Assembly (NCBI RefSeq): GCF_033344935.1
Contig: NZ_JAWPMM010000001.1
Span: 1,164,001 to 1,228,000 of the forward strand
Source of the DNA: Reichenbachiella sp.
Lineage (GTDB): Bacteria > Bacteroidota > Bacteroidia > Cytophagales > Cyclobacteriaceae
Direction of reading: 5' to 3'
DNA: 64,000 nt
This document shows, piece by piece, positions 34,501-42,274 of this stretch. The translations under genes were made by a program, and so were the position numbers. Under the pieces are notes generated by a model. That model saw nothing but the letters and a program-made list of their open reading frames with translations, ran no database searches and was not told where the DNA came from. Positions within the stretch are counted from its first letter, which is position 1; every line of letters starts with the position of its first letter.

Positions 34501-34708
34501 CTATACTATTCCTAACAATGTTCTTGGTGGATTCCCAATTAAGAATTTGACTGTAGGTGCGTTTGGTAGAAACTTGGCTGTATTGAGCAGTGATCTTCCA
34601 TACTTGGATCCACAGGCATCGACTGGTACGGGTAACCGACAGGGTCTTGAAAATGCTCAAGTTCCTTCTACTCGATCTGTAGGGTTCAACCTTTCATTTA
34701 ACCTTTAA
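31511..34708 (+). CDS. SusC/RagA-type TonB-linked outer-membrane protein
   Basis: A 1065-residue importer counted from the ATG at 31511, chosen because it gives a clean signal peptide (MRKLLLIFLFVSGL to ASAQ). The frame is open from 31463, which would add 16 residues. After the signal comes a carboxypeptidase-regulatory-like beta domain (VSGKVSSAEDDSTLPGVTV onwards, to about 100), then the plug with TEVVVTALGISREK and the VDGVPMD and GSRGSNGVIVITTKKG segments, then a 22-strand barrel ending in FNLSFNL. SusC proteins import oligosaccharides or peptides with a SusD lid. The partner follows 18 bases downstream. No polysaccharide-degrading enzyme, ECF sigma or anti-sigma gene is adjacent, so the ligand is open. 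Confidence 0.93.
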   Translation: MRKLLLIFLFVSGLMVQASAQDRTVSGKVSSAEDDSTLPGVTVVLKGTTTGTTTDLDGNYKLSVPSEGGTLVYSFVGLATQEVEIGSRSVIDLVMQPDAQQLTEVVVTALGISREKASLGYSVQEVQGEDIDKAKEVNIVNALQGQVAGVQINGTTGALGGSSRITIRGANSLTGNNQPLFVVDGVPMDNRNFATSSQQNGFGGGTYDYGNSASDINPADIESMSVLKGAAATSLYGSRGSNGVIVITTKKGSKGSGIGVSVNSSVTFDNAFRLIDHQREYGGGASYATASGFNEFYENGQLNYAPAYGKDGSWGPKYDGTRYVRHWDSWDENNDAYGETRPWVAPEGSYKDFFETGVTMNNSVSVTSGHDNGSFRLSYTNVNQDGILPNSNLSRNTVTFGATQNLSEKLTANFSGSYVYTDVKGRNVTGYDNKNPMQAFTQWYQVQLDMDRLKDYTLDDGVTQQTWNARGITKDGDGNLDSYDPHPNYFDNPYWVRYKNLQKDNRNRFFGNMELVYDITDDLKVSGKVMRDGYSSQAYEGIAPGGVDQSEYRETTRHFAEMNYMGMIMYNKTLDDLSISASLGGNIMKQNYNRTINETVGGLALAGFWNLGNSVQAAKIDTYEEAKKINSVFATASLGFKNIVFLDLTARNDWSSALSKTDRSYFYPSATTSFVFSEVVQPSWLSMGKVRVAVGQAGNDADPYQLSDVYDPIVPNFGDYSRYSVPDTRNNPDLVNELTTEFEVGLEMSFLDNRVGFDLAYYDRTTDDQIMQVASSATTGYTAKWVNAGSMRNRGIELMINAVPLKIGDFQWDVNFNMATYNNEVVSLAEGVNEISQGSTWAADLRIVKGESYMGLYGQDWERHENGSPLVDADGAPIAQDDYSYLGTAIADFTGGFRNTFTWKGITASALIDFQKGGIVHSTSLQWANYSGMTPESVWQDGVDIRENGYIFPGVNADGSANTTPISAQGYFQSYWNVAAPNVYDASFVKLREVSLSYTIPNNVLGGFPIKNLTVGAFGRNLAVLSSDLPYLDPQASTGTGNRQGLENAQVPSTRSVGFNLSFNL

Positions 34709-34726
34709 TGTTTAGAATAGAAGATT

Positions 34727-36178
34727 ATGAAAATAATAAATAGATTAAAATATATAGGACTTGCCATGCTTACATTGTTTGTGAGTGCGTGTGAAGATGG
34801 ATTTGATGAGATCAATACTGATCCAAACTCTCCAATTTCAGTACCTGCAAGTACACTTGTTACCAATGGTATTTTTAATGTTACTTATACCTATTGGGAT
34901 AGAGATTTAAATTCAGAGTTTGGCGAGTTGATGGTTCAACATATGGCTCAAAATGAGTATACTGAAGAACAGCGTTATTCTTTTGCTCAATCTGACTTTA
35001 ACTTCAGATGGGGAAATTTATTCTCTGGACAAAATGTTGCGGCACCAAGAGGTGGTCTATATGATTTGGCAGCAGCGAGACTTATAGTAGAGGAGAATGA
35101 ATCTTTGTCTGATGCTGTAAAAGCGAATCAGTTGGCTGTAATTGACATCTATATGGCGTTTGCTTTCCAGTTTATTACTGATTTATGGGGAGATATTCCT
35201 TACTCTCAGGCTTTCCAAGCTGGAGAGTATGCTTTCCCAGCTTATGATTCTCAGGCGGATATTTACTCTAGTTTGATTGCTTCTGTTACGAATGCAGTTG
35301 GTACTATTGATGCCTCTGAAGAAGGATTCGAATCAGGTGATATTTTATTTGAAGGCGACATGGCTTCTTGGCAAGCGTTTGGTAATGCTATGTTGATTAG
35401 ATTAGGAATGAGAGTTGGAAATGGAACTGCAGTTGCTGCTGGATTTTCTGGCCCACTTCCTACTTCTGACGTGATGTTAGTATTTGGAGCGAATCAAGAC
35501 GTAGCAAATCCTTTTTATCAGGATAAAGTTATTTCTGTTAGAGATGACTTTAGAATTTCTGCTGAATTGGTTGCTGCAATGAATCTTCAGGCTGACCCTA
35601 GATTGGCGAAATATGCAATGCCTGCTCCTGGAACTGACGAGATTGTAGGTATGCCATATGGTTTGGCTGATGGACCTGCATTTACTTTGAAAAATTCTAC
35701 CTCTGATATTCATACAGATATTGAAGATGTAGCGACTGCTCCTGCTTATTTATTTACTATGGCAGAGCTAGAGTTCTTCAGAGCTGAAGCCTTAATAAGA
35801 GATTATATCTCTACAGGTGATGATGCTGTTGCTTTTGCAGCTGCCATTGATCACTCATTGGCTCAGTGGGGTGTTACAAGCCCAGGTTTCGGAGCTTCTA
35901 TTGCTTACGGATCTAGTGATACTGAAAAATTGCAAGCTATTGCTCTTCAAAAATGGATCGCTCTTTACACCAATGGTGTTGAAGCGTATGCTGAATGGAG
36001 AAGGTTGGATTATCCAGTATTGGAACCAAGTGCAAACATGGCTCCTGGAGTGACTGGTATTCCTACTAGAATGTTGTACCCAAGTACTGAAGATGGTACC
36101 AATGGAGAAAATCTAGCTGCTGCGAATGGCGGATCACCAAATGCATTGGATACAAGGGTGTTTTGGGATGCCAACTAA
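34727..36178 (+). CDS. SusD/RagB-like lipoprotein (SusD-like family 2)
   Basis: A 483-residue surface lipoprotein (lipobox FVSAC, Cys22, followed by EDGFDEINTDPNSP, the classic start of this group). The helical TPR-like scaffold is visible, with the family segments VIDIYMAFAFQFITDLWGDIPYSQAF near residue 140 and the late ALQKWIALYTNGVEAYAEWRR near 410. The features match SusD-like family 2 (PF12771) rather than canonical SusD. It forms the substrate-binding lid on the SusC protein encoded just upstream. A very stable hairpin in the following gap may set its mRNA level relative to the third gene. Confidence 0.92.
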   Translation: MKIINRLKYIGLAMLTLFVSACEDGFDEINTDPNSPISVPASTLVTNGIFNVTYTYWDRDLNSEFGELMVQHMAQNEYTEEQRYSFAQSDFNFRWGNLFSGQNVAAPRGGLYDLAAARLIVEENESLSDAVKANQLAVIDIYMAFAFQFITDLWGDIPYSQAFQAGEYAFPAYDSQADIYSSLIASVTNAVGTIDASEEGFESGDILFEGDMASWQAFGNAMLIRLGMRVGNGTAVAAGFSGPLPTSDVMLVFGANQDVANPFYQDKVISVRDDFRISAELVAAMNLQADPRLAKYAMPAPGTDEIVGMPYGLADGPAFTLKNSTSDIHTDIEDVATAPAYLFTMAELEFFRAEALIRDYISTGDDAVAFAAAIDHSLAQWGVTSPGFGASIAYGSSDTEKLQAIALQKWIALYTNGVEAYAEWRRLDYPVLEPSANMAPGVTGIPTRMLYPSTEDGTNGENLAAANGGSPNALDTRVFWDAN

Positions 36179-36199
36179 TTAGATAGATATCCCAATTAT

Positions 36200-36244
36200 G
36201 TTTATTCAATTTCTGGTTAAGACTTAACCAGAAATTGAATAAAC
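36200..36244. other. Perfect 21-base-pair hairpin between susD and the third operon gene
   Basis: Bases 36200-36220 and 36224-36244 are exact inverted repeats with a GAC loop of three. The left arm begins GTTTATTCAATTTC. No T run follows (CATCAC), so it does not look like a normal intrinsic terminator. It lies 22 bases after the susD stop and 27 before the next start, and may protect the susCD message or attenuate the next gene. Confidence 0.75.
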
Positions 36245-36271
36245 CATCACTAACTTATAAATAAAGATTAA

Positions 36272-37651
36272 ATGAAAAAAATACTTAATATAGCGATAGT
36301 TGCCTTTCTTGCGCTTGCGATAGTGGCTTGTAAGGACGATTTACCTGCGGGGGAAGGTATTCCTCAAATATATGTGACTGGTGCTACTACGGCGCTTCCA
36401 ACTGATGTTGAGGAGTATAGCGTAGGAGACGCCGGGTCTGCAACTTGGACTGTAAGTGATGCCGCAGTGGCAGAGGTTACAGGAAATGGTGCAACTGCCA
36501 GTGTAGAATTCTTAAGCCCTGGTGACGTAAGAATTACTGCTACTGTTGGATCTGAGTCTGGATATGTAGATGTACGTGTTTCTTCTGTTGGTGCAGGTGT
36601 GACTGTATCTTATGATATGGATGGAATGTTGAGAGAAGACAGTACTGGTACTGTAACTTTTACGTTCGATGCTCCTTTGGCTTCAGATCCATTGTTTGGT
36701 TTGAATCCTAAGTCAGATGCTGATTTGATTAAAACGCTTGGAACTATTGCTGGAAGCGCTGACAAGTACACTGTAGGTGTAACTGGTGGTGTAGGTAATG
36801 GTACGCCAATGGCTTATTTGAGAGATGTTATAGTTACTGACGCCTTCGGTGGAGATAAAGCTGATACTATTGAAGTGGCTTTATTTACTATTGATAACAT
36901 TCAGCCTTCTATGGAGGACTTCACTCAGGAAGGTGTTAATCTGTCTGGAACTGCTACTTGGGGAACCGATGTTTCAGCTTCTGTTACTTTCAACGAAGCT
37001 ATGAGAGTTTCAATGAAAGATGCAGGAGATACTGCACTTTGGGTTACTTATACATATACACGTGATATGGTGGCTGGAGCAACTGCGAAAACTGATTCAG
37101 CTCGTTTGGTTACTGAAGATATGCTTACTTGGACGGCTTCTTGGACTATTCCTGATAGTATCTCTGATGGAATGAATGTGAATTTTGTAAATGTTGTGGG
37201 TGCTGATTTGTTGGATTTAGCTGGAAATGAACCATATAATGACTTAACGAATCCTGCTAGTTTCACAATTGATATTACTGGACCAAGTGAGCCAACTGTT
37301 GTGGTTAATGAACCAGAGACCACTCCAACAGGTGTTGGAAATGTGAGATGGTTAGATATTACCGCAACATCTGTAGATGCTAGTTCTAGTGTAGCAGGTT
37401 ATCATTACCTACTTAAGGAGGCTTATGAGAGTGATACCACTGCTGCTGGTGTTCACAATCCTGGTCCTGCTTCTTTAGCTGACTTCAGTAGCGATATGAT
37501 TGCTTCTGGTATGCTAGCTAAAGGAATGTCTACTGATTCAGCTGCCTATGATTTATTCTGGATTGCAGTTGATGAATTCGGATATGAAAGTGATATTGAT
37601 AGTACACGTTTGACTTACTCAAATACTGGAGTACTTACAGTTACTAACTAA
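36272..37651 (+). CDS. Ig-like-domain lipoprotein of the susCD operon
   Basis: A 459-residue lipoprotein (lipobox AIVAC, Cys20, then KDDLPAGEG). Residues 30-110 form a bacterial Ig-like (BIG2-type) domain with TWTVSDAAVAEVTGNGATASV and GDVRITATVG. The rest is a run of Thr/Asp-rich beta domains (TGTVTFTFDAPL, ASVTFNEAMRVSM, TSVDASSSVAGYHYLL), again Ig- or cadherin-like. The acidic KDD after the Cys fits a surface-export signal. As third gene of the SusC/D unit it is probably a surface glycan- or protein-binding lipoprotein, in the position of SusE/SusF. The ligand is unknown. A strong terminator follows. Confidence 0.75.
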   Translation: MKKILNIAIVAFLALAIVACKDDLPAGEGIPQIYVTGATTALPTDVEEYSVGDAGSATWTVSDAAVAEVTGNGATASVEFLSPGDVRITATVGSESGYVDVRVSSVGAGVTVSYDMDGMLREDSTGTVTFTFDAPLASDPLFGLNPKSDADLIKTLGTIAGSADKYTVGVTGGVGNGTPMAYLRDVIVTDAFGGDKADTIEVALFTIDNIQPSMEDFTQEGVNLSGTATWGTDVSASVTFNEAMRVSMKDAGDTALWVTYTYTRDMVAGATAKTDSARLVTEDMLTWTASWTIPDSISDGMNVNFVNVVGADLLDLAGNEPYNDLTNPASFTIDITGPSEPTVVVNEPETTPTGVGNVRWLDITATSVDASSSVAGYHYLLKEAYESDTTAAGVHNPGPASLADFSSDMIASGMLAKGMSTDSAAYDLFWIAVDEFGYESDIDSTRLTYSNTGVLTVTN

Positions 37652-37683
37652 AATTATAAAAGGCTTAATGCCTAATTAAATTG

Positions 37684-37716
37684 AAAAACCGAAAGATTCG
37701 TCTTTCGGTTTTTTTG
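37684..37716 (+). terminator. Intrinsic terminator of the susCD operon
   Basis: AAAAACCGAAAGA and TCTTTCGGTTTTT pair around a short loop and are followed by more T (TTTTTTTGTTTT). It ends the three-gene SusC/SusD/Ig-lipoprotein transcript. Confidence 0.88.
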
Positions 37717-37773
37717 TTTTATATCAATCTCATCCTATAAGTTGGTGAGATTCAGTCTTTTTCTACATAAGGC

Positions 37774-37805
37774 TTTGCATTTCAAAAATTAAACTTCTAT
37801 TTTTG
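37774..37805 (+). promoter_or_regulatory. Promoter of the rplM operon
   Basis: A full Bacteroidota-type promoter: TTTG ending at 37777, a 20-base spacer, then TATTTTTG at 37798-37805 (consensus TAnnTTTG). The transcript would start near 37812 and have a leader of about 45 bases before the GTG of rplM, in which CCC and GGG could form a small hairpin. Confidence 0.65.
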
Positions 37806-37856
37806 TGTCCCTTTTTGAGGGGAGTAGGATTTTGACTAGAAAAAATCGATAAAAAA

Positions 37857-38300
37857 GTGGATTCAATAAGTTATAAAACAGCGATGACCAACAAAGCGAC
37901 TGCCAGTAAAAACTGGGTGGTTGTAGATGCTGATGGAAAAGTATTGGGAAGATTGGCTAGTGAAGTGGCCAAGATGATAAGAGGAAAGCACAAGCCGGGC
38001 TACACACCTAATACCGACTGTGGTGATAATGTGATCGTTATCAACTCTGACAAGGTGAAAATGACTGGGAAAAAGTGGACAGATAAGAAATATATCTCTC
38101 ACACCGGATATCCAGGAGGACAAAGAGAGCAAACCCCAAACGAAGTGTTGGCTAAGTCATCCACTATTCTTGTTGAAAGAGCCGTGAGAGGTATGCTTCC
38201 TAAAAACAGACTAGGTAGAGCCTTGTTTGGTAACTTGTTTGTATATGAAGGCGCTGAGCACAAGCACGAAGCTCAAAGTCCTAAAGAGATAAAATTATAA
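37857..38300 (+). CDS. rplM: Ribosomal protein L13
   Basis: A 147-residue large-subunit protein, an early assembly protein. Clear motifs are WVVVDADGKVLGRLAS, RGKHKPGYTPNTDCGDNV, SHTGYPGGQRE and RGMLPKNRLGRALFGNL. I kept the GTG start at 37857 because the first residues (DSISYKTAMTNKATASKNW) match the start of L13 in other Bacteroidota. An ATG nine codons in would remove them. It heads the operon rplM-rpsI-rpsB(-tsf) behind a consensus promoter. Confidence 0.97.
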   Translation: MDSISYKTAMTNKATASKNWVVVDADGKVLGRLASEVAKMIRGKHKPGYTPNTDCGDNVIVINSDKVKMTGKKWTDKKYISHTGYPGGQREQTPNEVLAKSSTILVERAVRGMLPKNRLGRALFGNLFVYEGAEHKHEAQSPKEIKL

Positions 38301-38305
38301 TCTAG

Positions 38306-38692
38306 ATGGAAGTAACTAACACCATTGGAAGAAGAAAAACATCTGTAGCCAGATTGTTTATGACACCTGGAAAAGGTGAGGTAAGAATTAATAACAGGGA
38401 ATTGAAAGAATATTTCCCATTTGAAATCTATCAAACTATTGTAAAGCAGCCATTAGTATTGGTTGAAGAAGATGGAAATTTTGATTTTAAAGTAAATGTT
38501 GGAGGCGGTGGCTATAAAGGTCAGGCTGAAGCGATCAGATTAGCTATATCAAGAGCATTGGTAGAAGTTAACCCTGAGCACAGACCAGCATTGAAGAAAG
38601 AAGGTTTCATGACTAGAGACCCTAGAATGGTAGAACGTAAGAAGCCAGGTAGAAGAAAGGCGAGAAGAGCGTTCCAGTTCAGTAAGCGTTAA
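38306..38692 (+). CDS. rpsI: Ribosomal protein S9
   Basis: A 128-residue small-subunit protein whose C-terminal tail reaches the P-site tRNA. The family features are NTIGRRKTSVARLFMTPGKG at the start, GGGYKGQAEAIRLAISRAL in the middle and the basic tail ending RRAFQFSKR, with the invariant final Lys-Arg. It starts 5 bases after the rplM stop, the usual L13-S9 pairing. Confidence 0.97.
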   Translation: MEVTNTIGRRKTSVARLFMTPGKGEVRINNRELKEYFPFEIYQTIVKQPLVLVEEDGNFDFKVNVGGGGYKGQAEAIRLAISRALVEVNPEHRPALKKEGFMTRDPRMVERKKPGRRKARRAFQFSKR

Positions 38693-38724
38693 TCATATTT
38701 TATTTTTATATATAAGTAAACTTA

Positions 38725-39492
38725 ATGGCCAAATTAGAGCATAAAGACTTACTTGATGCTGGTGTTCACTTCGGACACTTGACGAGAAAGTGGGATCCAC
38801 GTATGGCACCGTTCATCTTCATGGAGAAGAATGGTATCCATATTATCGATCTACATAAATCGCTTGAATGCCTCGAAGAAGCATCAAATGCACTCAAGCA
38901 GATCGTGAAATCAGGACGAAAAGTAATGTTCGTTGCTACAAAAAAGCAAGCGCGTGAAATCGTAACTGAGGAAGCAAAGAGATTAAGAATGCCTTACGTA
39001 ACCGATAGATGGTTGGGTGGTATGCTTACTAACTTTGCAACAATTAGAAAATCTCTCAAGAAGATGTCTTCTATGGACAAGATGTTGAAAGATGATGCTT
39101 TCAAAAATCTTGCAAAAAGAGAAAAGTTGATGATTAGCAGAGAGAAAATCAAATTAGAAAGAGTCCTTGGTGGAATCGCTGATTTGACAAGATTACCTGC
39201 AGCACTTTTCGTAGTAGATATCAAAAGAGAGCATATCGCTATCAAAGAAGCACAGAAATTGAATATTCCTGTATTCGCGATGGTAGATACTAACTCTGAT
39301 CCAAATCAAGTGGATTTCCCAATTCCTGCAAATGATGATGCATTCAAATCAATTCAGTTGATTATCAATCACATTGGCAAAGAGATGGAAGAAGCACTTG
39401 CTGAAAGAAAGAAAGATAGAGACGAGAAGAAGGATCAGGAAGAGGCAGCAGCAAAAGCAGCAGCTGACGAAAAAGTAGAGACAGCAGAATAA
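38725..39492 (+). CDS. rpsB: Ribosomal protein S2
   Basis: A 255-residue small-subunit protein. The typical segments are [50 protein letters not shown] and [20 protein letters not shown]. The C-terminal 30 residues form an acidic and Ala-rich tail ([21 protein letters not shown]), a common lineage-specific extension. It follows rpsI after 32 bases. A hairpin with T run lies between it and tsf. Confidence 0.97.
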   Translation: MAKLEHKDLLDAGVHFGHLTRKWDPRMAPFIFMEKNGIHIIDLHKSLECLEEASNALKQIVKSGRKVMFVATKKQAREIVTEEAKRLRMPYVTDRWLGGMLTNFATIRKSLKKMSSMDKMLKDDAFKNLAKREKLMISREKIKLERVLGGIADLTRLPAALFVVDIKREHIAIKEAQKLNIPVFAMVDTNSDPNQVDFPIPANDDAFKSIQLIINHIGKEMEEALAERKKDRDEKKDQEEAAAKAAADEKVETAE

Positions 39493-39522
39493 TTACTAAG
39501 TAAATATTCGTCACAATATAAG

Positions 39523-39561
39523 AAAATTGAACATTGATCTCATCGGTGTTCAATTTTTGTT
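39523..39561 (+). terminator. Terminator or attenuator between rpsB and tsf
   Basis: AAAATTGAACA (39523-39533) and TGTTCAATTTT (39547-39557) are perfect 11-base inverted repeats with a 13-base loop, followed by TGTTT. It lies 31 bases after rpsB and 35 before the tsf start, so it would lower tsf transcription relative to rpsB. Confidence 0.7.
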
Positions 39562-39595
39562 TAAATCGATTTTAAAAGACATAAATACATTAATA

Positions 39596-40429
39596 ATGGC
39601 AATTACTGCACAAGATGTAAACAAGCTGCGTCAGATGACTGGAGCTGGTATGATGGATTGTAAAAAGGCTTTGGTAGAAGCTGAAGGTGATTTCGACAAA
39701 GCGATCGAAATTCTTAGAAAGAAGGGTCAGAAAGTATCTGCTTCTAGAGCTGATAGAGAAACTAATGAAGGTATTGTAATCGTAAAAACTAACGAAGACA
39801 ACACAGTAGGCGTTTTGGTGGCATTCTCATGTGAGACTGACTTCGTAGCTAAGAACGAAGAATTCGTTGCTCTAGGTGAAAAATTGGCTACGGCTGCTTT
39901 CACTAACAAACCTGCTGATGCAGCAGCTTTGAAAGCTTTGAAAGCTGAAGGCGATTTGACTTTTGATGACAAAATCACTGAATTGATCGGTAAAATTGGT
40001 GAGAAGCTTGATATCGTTGCTTATGAAGTAATGGAAGGCGAAGCAGTTGTTCCTTACATTCATGCGGGAAGCAAACTAGGCGTATTGGTTTCGTTGAAGA
40101 ACACTAATGGAGCTGACGTACTAGAAGCTGGTAAAGACGTAGGAATGCAGATCGCTGCAATGAACCCAATCGCTGTTGATAAAGACGGTGTTGATTCTAC
40201 AGTAGTAGAGAAGGAGATTGAGATCGGAAAAGATCAAGCGAGACAGGAAGGTAAGCCTGAAGCAATGCTAGAGAAAATTGCGATGGGTAAACTGAACAAA
40301 TTCTACAAAGAGAACACATTGTTGAGCCAGGCATTTGTTAAAGATAGCGGAGTAAATATCTCTCAATATCTTGACAGTGTAAGCAAAGGAATGACAGTTG
40401 CAGAATTCAAAAGAATTACGATCGGATAA
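39596..40429 (+). CDS. tsf: Elongation factor Ts
   Basis: A 277-residue nucleotide-exchange factor for EF-Tu. I chose the ATG at 39596 (MAITAQDVNKLRQMTGAGMM), which matches the conserved N-terminal UBA-like module. The frame is open from 39527, but those 23 residues are not conserved and would overlap the rpsB-tsf hairpin. Other hallmarks are DCKKALVEAEGDFDKAIEILRKKG, the CETDFVAKNEEF core motif, and a C-terminal QAFVKDSGVNISQYLDSV. It is separated from rpsB by a terminator-like hairpin and followed by a strong terminator. Confidence 0.97.
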   Translation: MAITAQDVNKLRQMTGAGMMDCKKALVEAEGDFDKAIEILRKKGQKVSASRADRETNEGIVIVKTNEDNTVGVLVAFSCETDFVAKNEEFVALGEKLATAAFTNKPADAAALKALKAEGDLTFDDKITELIGKIGEKLDIVAYEVMEGEAVVPYIHAGSKLGVLVSLKNTNGADVLEAGKDVGMQIAAMNPIAVDKDGVDSTVVEKEIEIGKDQARQEGKPEAMLEKIAMGKLNKFYKENTLLSQAFVKDSGVNISQYLDSVSKGMTVAEFKRITIG

Positions 40430-40449
40430 GTAGACATTCGATTTAAAAT

Positions 40450-40487
40450 AAAAAGCCATTCTGATGAAAATCGGAATGGCTTTTTTG
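40450..40487 (+). terminator. Intrinsic terminator of tsf
   Basis: AAAAAGCCATTC and GAATGGCTTTTTT pair around a 12-base loop, 20 bases after the tsf stop. The T run on the plus strand shows it serves the ribosomal operon. Confidence 0.85.
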
Positions 40488-40494
40488 TTGGCAT

Positions 40495-40533
40495 AAAAAA
40501 TAGGTAAGGTTTTTAACCCTCACCTATTTTTTT
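40495..40533 (-). terminator. Intrinsic terminator of the convergent 156-residue protein gene
   Basis: AAAAAATAGGT (40495-40505) and ACCTATTTTTTT (40522-40533) form the outer stem, extended inwards by AGG/CCT with one mismatch. Read on the minus strand it follows the stop at 40548. The two convergent genes therefore have separate back-to-back terminators. Confidence 0.8.
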
Positions 40534-40547
40534 CATATTGAGCAGCC

Positions 40548-41018
40548 TTACTTCTTTCCAAATAACTTTCGAAGTTTTGATTTCTTTTCCACTACAGGTT
40601 CTTCTACCACTATTCCGGCTAGCCAGTTTGAAGCTGGTTGAGTATAATCAAATACTTTCGACTCAATAGATGGGTTTACTTTTTTGATAGCTTCGGCGAG
40701 GACATTAGAAGAAATAGTAGCGATAGGAGATTCAGACTCCAGTACAGCTATTTTGTCTATTTTCTTCAATAATTCAGTGCCTTCTTTATTTACGAATTCG
40801 CTTTTGATCCATATTCGGCATTCACCGTCATATCCTTCAAGAGCCCTTCTATCAACTAGCCAATGTACAGTTTTATGGTCTTTAGCAATTTCAGAAGCCA
40901 TACGCATAATTTTCTGCATTGAATCCAATCCTACTGTTCCTTTCCATCCAAATTGAAAAGTTGTGTTGTCTTCGTCAAATTGGAATATGGCGTCTTCTGC
41001 TTCAAAAAGAGTTTTCAT
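40548..41018 (-). CDS. Cytosolic protein of unknown function, STAS/SpoIIAA-like
   Basis: A 156-residue soluble protein without signal or membrane segments. The alternating strands and helices (FQFGWKGTVGLDSMQKIMRMA, HKTVHWLVDRRALEGYDGE, KIDKIAVLESESP) resemble the SpoIIAA-like/STAS-like fold found in many uncharacterised Bacteroidota proteins. The Ser or Thr used for phosphorylation in true anti-anti-sigma factors is not evident. The C-terminus is strongly basic (KKSKLRKLFGKK) and may touch nucleic acid or membrane. The fold assignment is tentative. It has its own terminator and is convergent with tsf. Confidence 0.55.
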   Translation of the reverse strand: MKTLFEAEDAIFQFDEDNTTFQFGWKGTVGLDSMQKIMRMASEIAKDHKTVHWLVDRRALEGYDGECRIWIKSEFVNKEGTELLKKIDKIAVLESESPIATISSNVLAEAIKKVNPSIESKVFDYTQPASNWLAGIVVEEPVVEKKSKLRKLFGKK

Positions 41019-41147
41019 AAGAAATATTATTTCTGGTTGTAAAATCTGAGAAAGGCGGAGCGCAAAATTAGTTCAAATGGAAAAGATAAACTAGTATGAT
41101 CTGAATGAAAAAGTCAATAATAGATGAAAGGAAATGTAATGGTTTGA

Positions 41148-41155
41148 TAAATTTG
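41148..41155 (+). promoter_or_regulatory. Candidate -7 promoter element of prfB
   Basis: TAAATTTG matches TAnnTTTG, 26 bases before the prfB start codon. The -33 TTG is not seen at the usual spacing, so the support is partial. Confidence 0.3.
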
Positions 41156-41181
41156 CCAACCATTTAAAAAAATCATATTCA

Positions 41182-42274
41182 ATGACATCAGATCAATTGA
41201 AAGAAGCAAAGGCCCGAGTGAGTGATCTCCGGGGCTATCTTTGACTACGATATCAAAGTAAAAGAAGTAGAAGAGGAAGAATCTATTACTACACAGGCCG
41301 ATTTTTGGGATGATCCTAAACAAGCTGAGGCCATGCTCAAGCAAATCAAAGCCAAGAAAATCTGGACAGATGGTTTTGCTAAGGTGAATGCAATGTGCGA
41401 GGATCTAGAGACTTTGTATGAGTTTTATGAAGCGGACGAAGTCGAAATGACTGAGATAGACGCAGAGTATAAAAAATTCATGGGAGTTCTTGAAGAACTT
41501 GAATTTAAGCGCATGCTGAGTGGTGAAGAAGATCAGTTGGGTGCGGTGATGGAAATCAACCCTGGGGCCGGAGGTACAGAGAGTATGGACTGGGCTTCCA
41601 TGCTCATGCGGATGTATATCATGTGGGGAGAAAAAAACGGCTATTCAGTAAAACAATTGAATTACCAGGCAGGTGAAACTGCAGGTGTAAAGTCGGTCAC
41701 TCTTGAATTTGATGGACAGTTTGGCTACGGATATCTGAAATCAGAAATTGGTGTTCATAGATTAGTAAGAATTTCTCCTTTCGATTCGGGAGGAAGAAGA
41801 CATACTTCTTTTGTATCCGTCTATGTTTACCCTATAGTGGATGATTCCATTGAAATTGAAATCAACCAGGGAGATATCGAATGGCAAACTTCCAGATCTG
41901 GTGGAGCAGGTGGTCAGAATGTAAACAAGGTGGAAACCAAAGTACAGCTGACTCATAAGCCTTCAGGTATAGTGATAGTTTGTTCGATCGAACGGTCGCA
42001 GTTGGCCAATAAAGAGCATGCGATGAAAATGCTTAAATCTCGACTTTATCAAATCGAAGTAGATAAACGCAACGAGAAGCGCGATGAGATAGAGAGTAGC
42101 AAAATGAAAATTGACTTCGGAAGTCAAATAAGGAATTACGTATTACACCCCTATAAATTGATTAAGGATGCTCGAACTGGTGTAGAGCGAACTGATGTGC
42201 AGAATGTGTTGGATGGTGATTTGGATGATTACATCAAAGCTTTTTTAATGGGTCAGGGGCAAGAAACCGACTAA
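41182..42274 (+). CDS. prfB: Peptide chain release factor 2, with programmed +1 frameshift
   Basis: RF2 recognises UGA and UAA stop codons. The gene is in two frames: ATG at 41182 through CTT at 41239-41241, then an in-frame TGA at 41242-41244, with reading resumed one base on at GAC (41243). The full product is 364 residues, the normal RF2 length. The slip site CTTTGAC with GGGGCTAT before it closely matches the E. coli site AGGGGGTATCTTTGAC. The GGQ hydrolysis motif is at residues 243-245 ([13 protein letters not shown]), and the stop-reading SPF tripeptide is in [11 protein letters not shown]. Low RF2 levels let the ribosome shift, so the protein controls its own synthesis. A plain gene-caller would start at 41222 and lose the first 20 residues. 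Confidence 0.97.

Noticed and set aside
39527-39595. Upstream start of tsf
   Set aside because: It overlaps the rpsB-tsf hairpin, and EF-Ts proteins begin at MAITAQDV-like sequence.
41222-41241. GTG at 41222 as start of RF2
   Set aside because: It would drop the first 20 residues. The upstream ATG plus the CTTTGAC shift site explains the gene fully.
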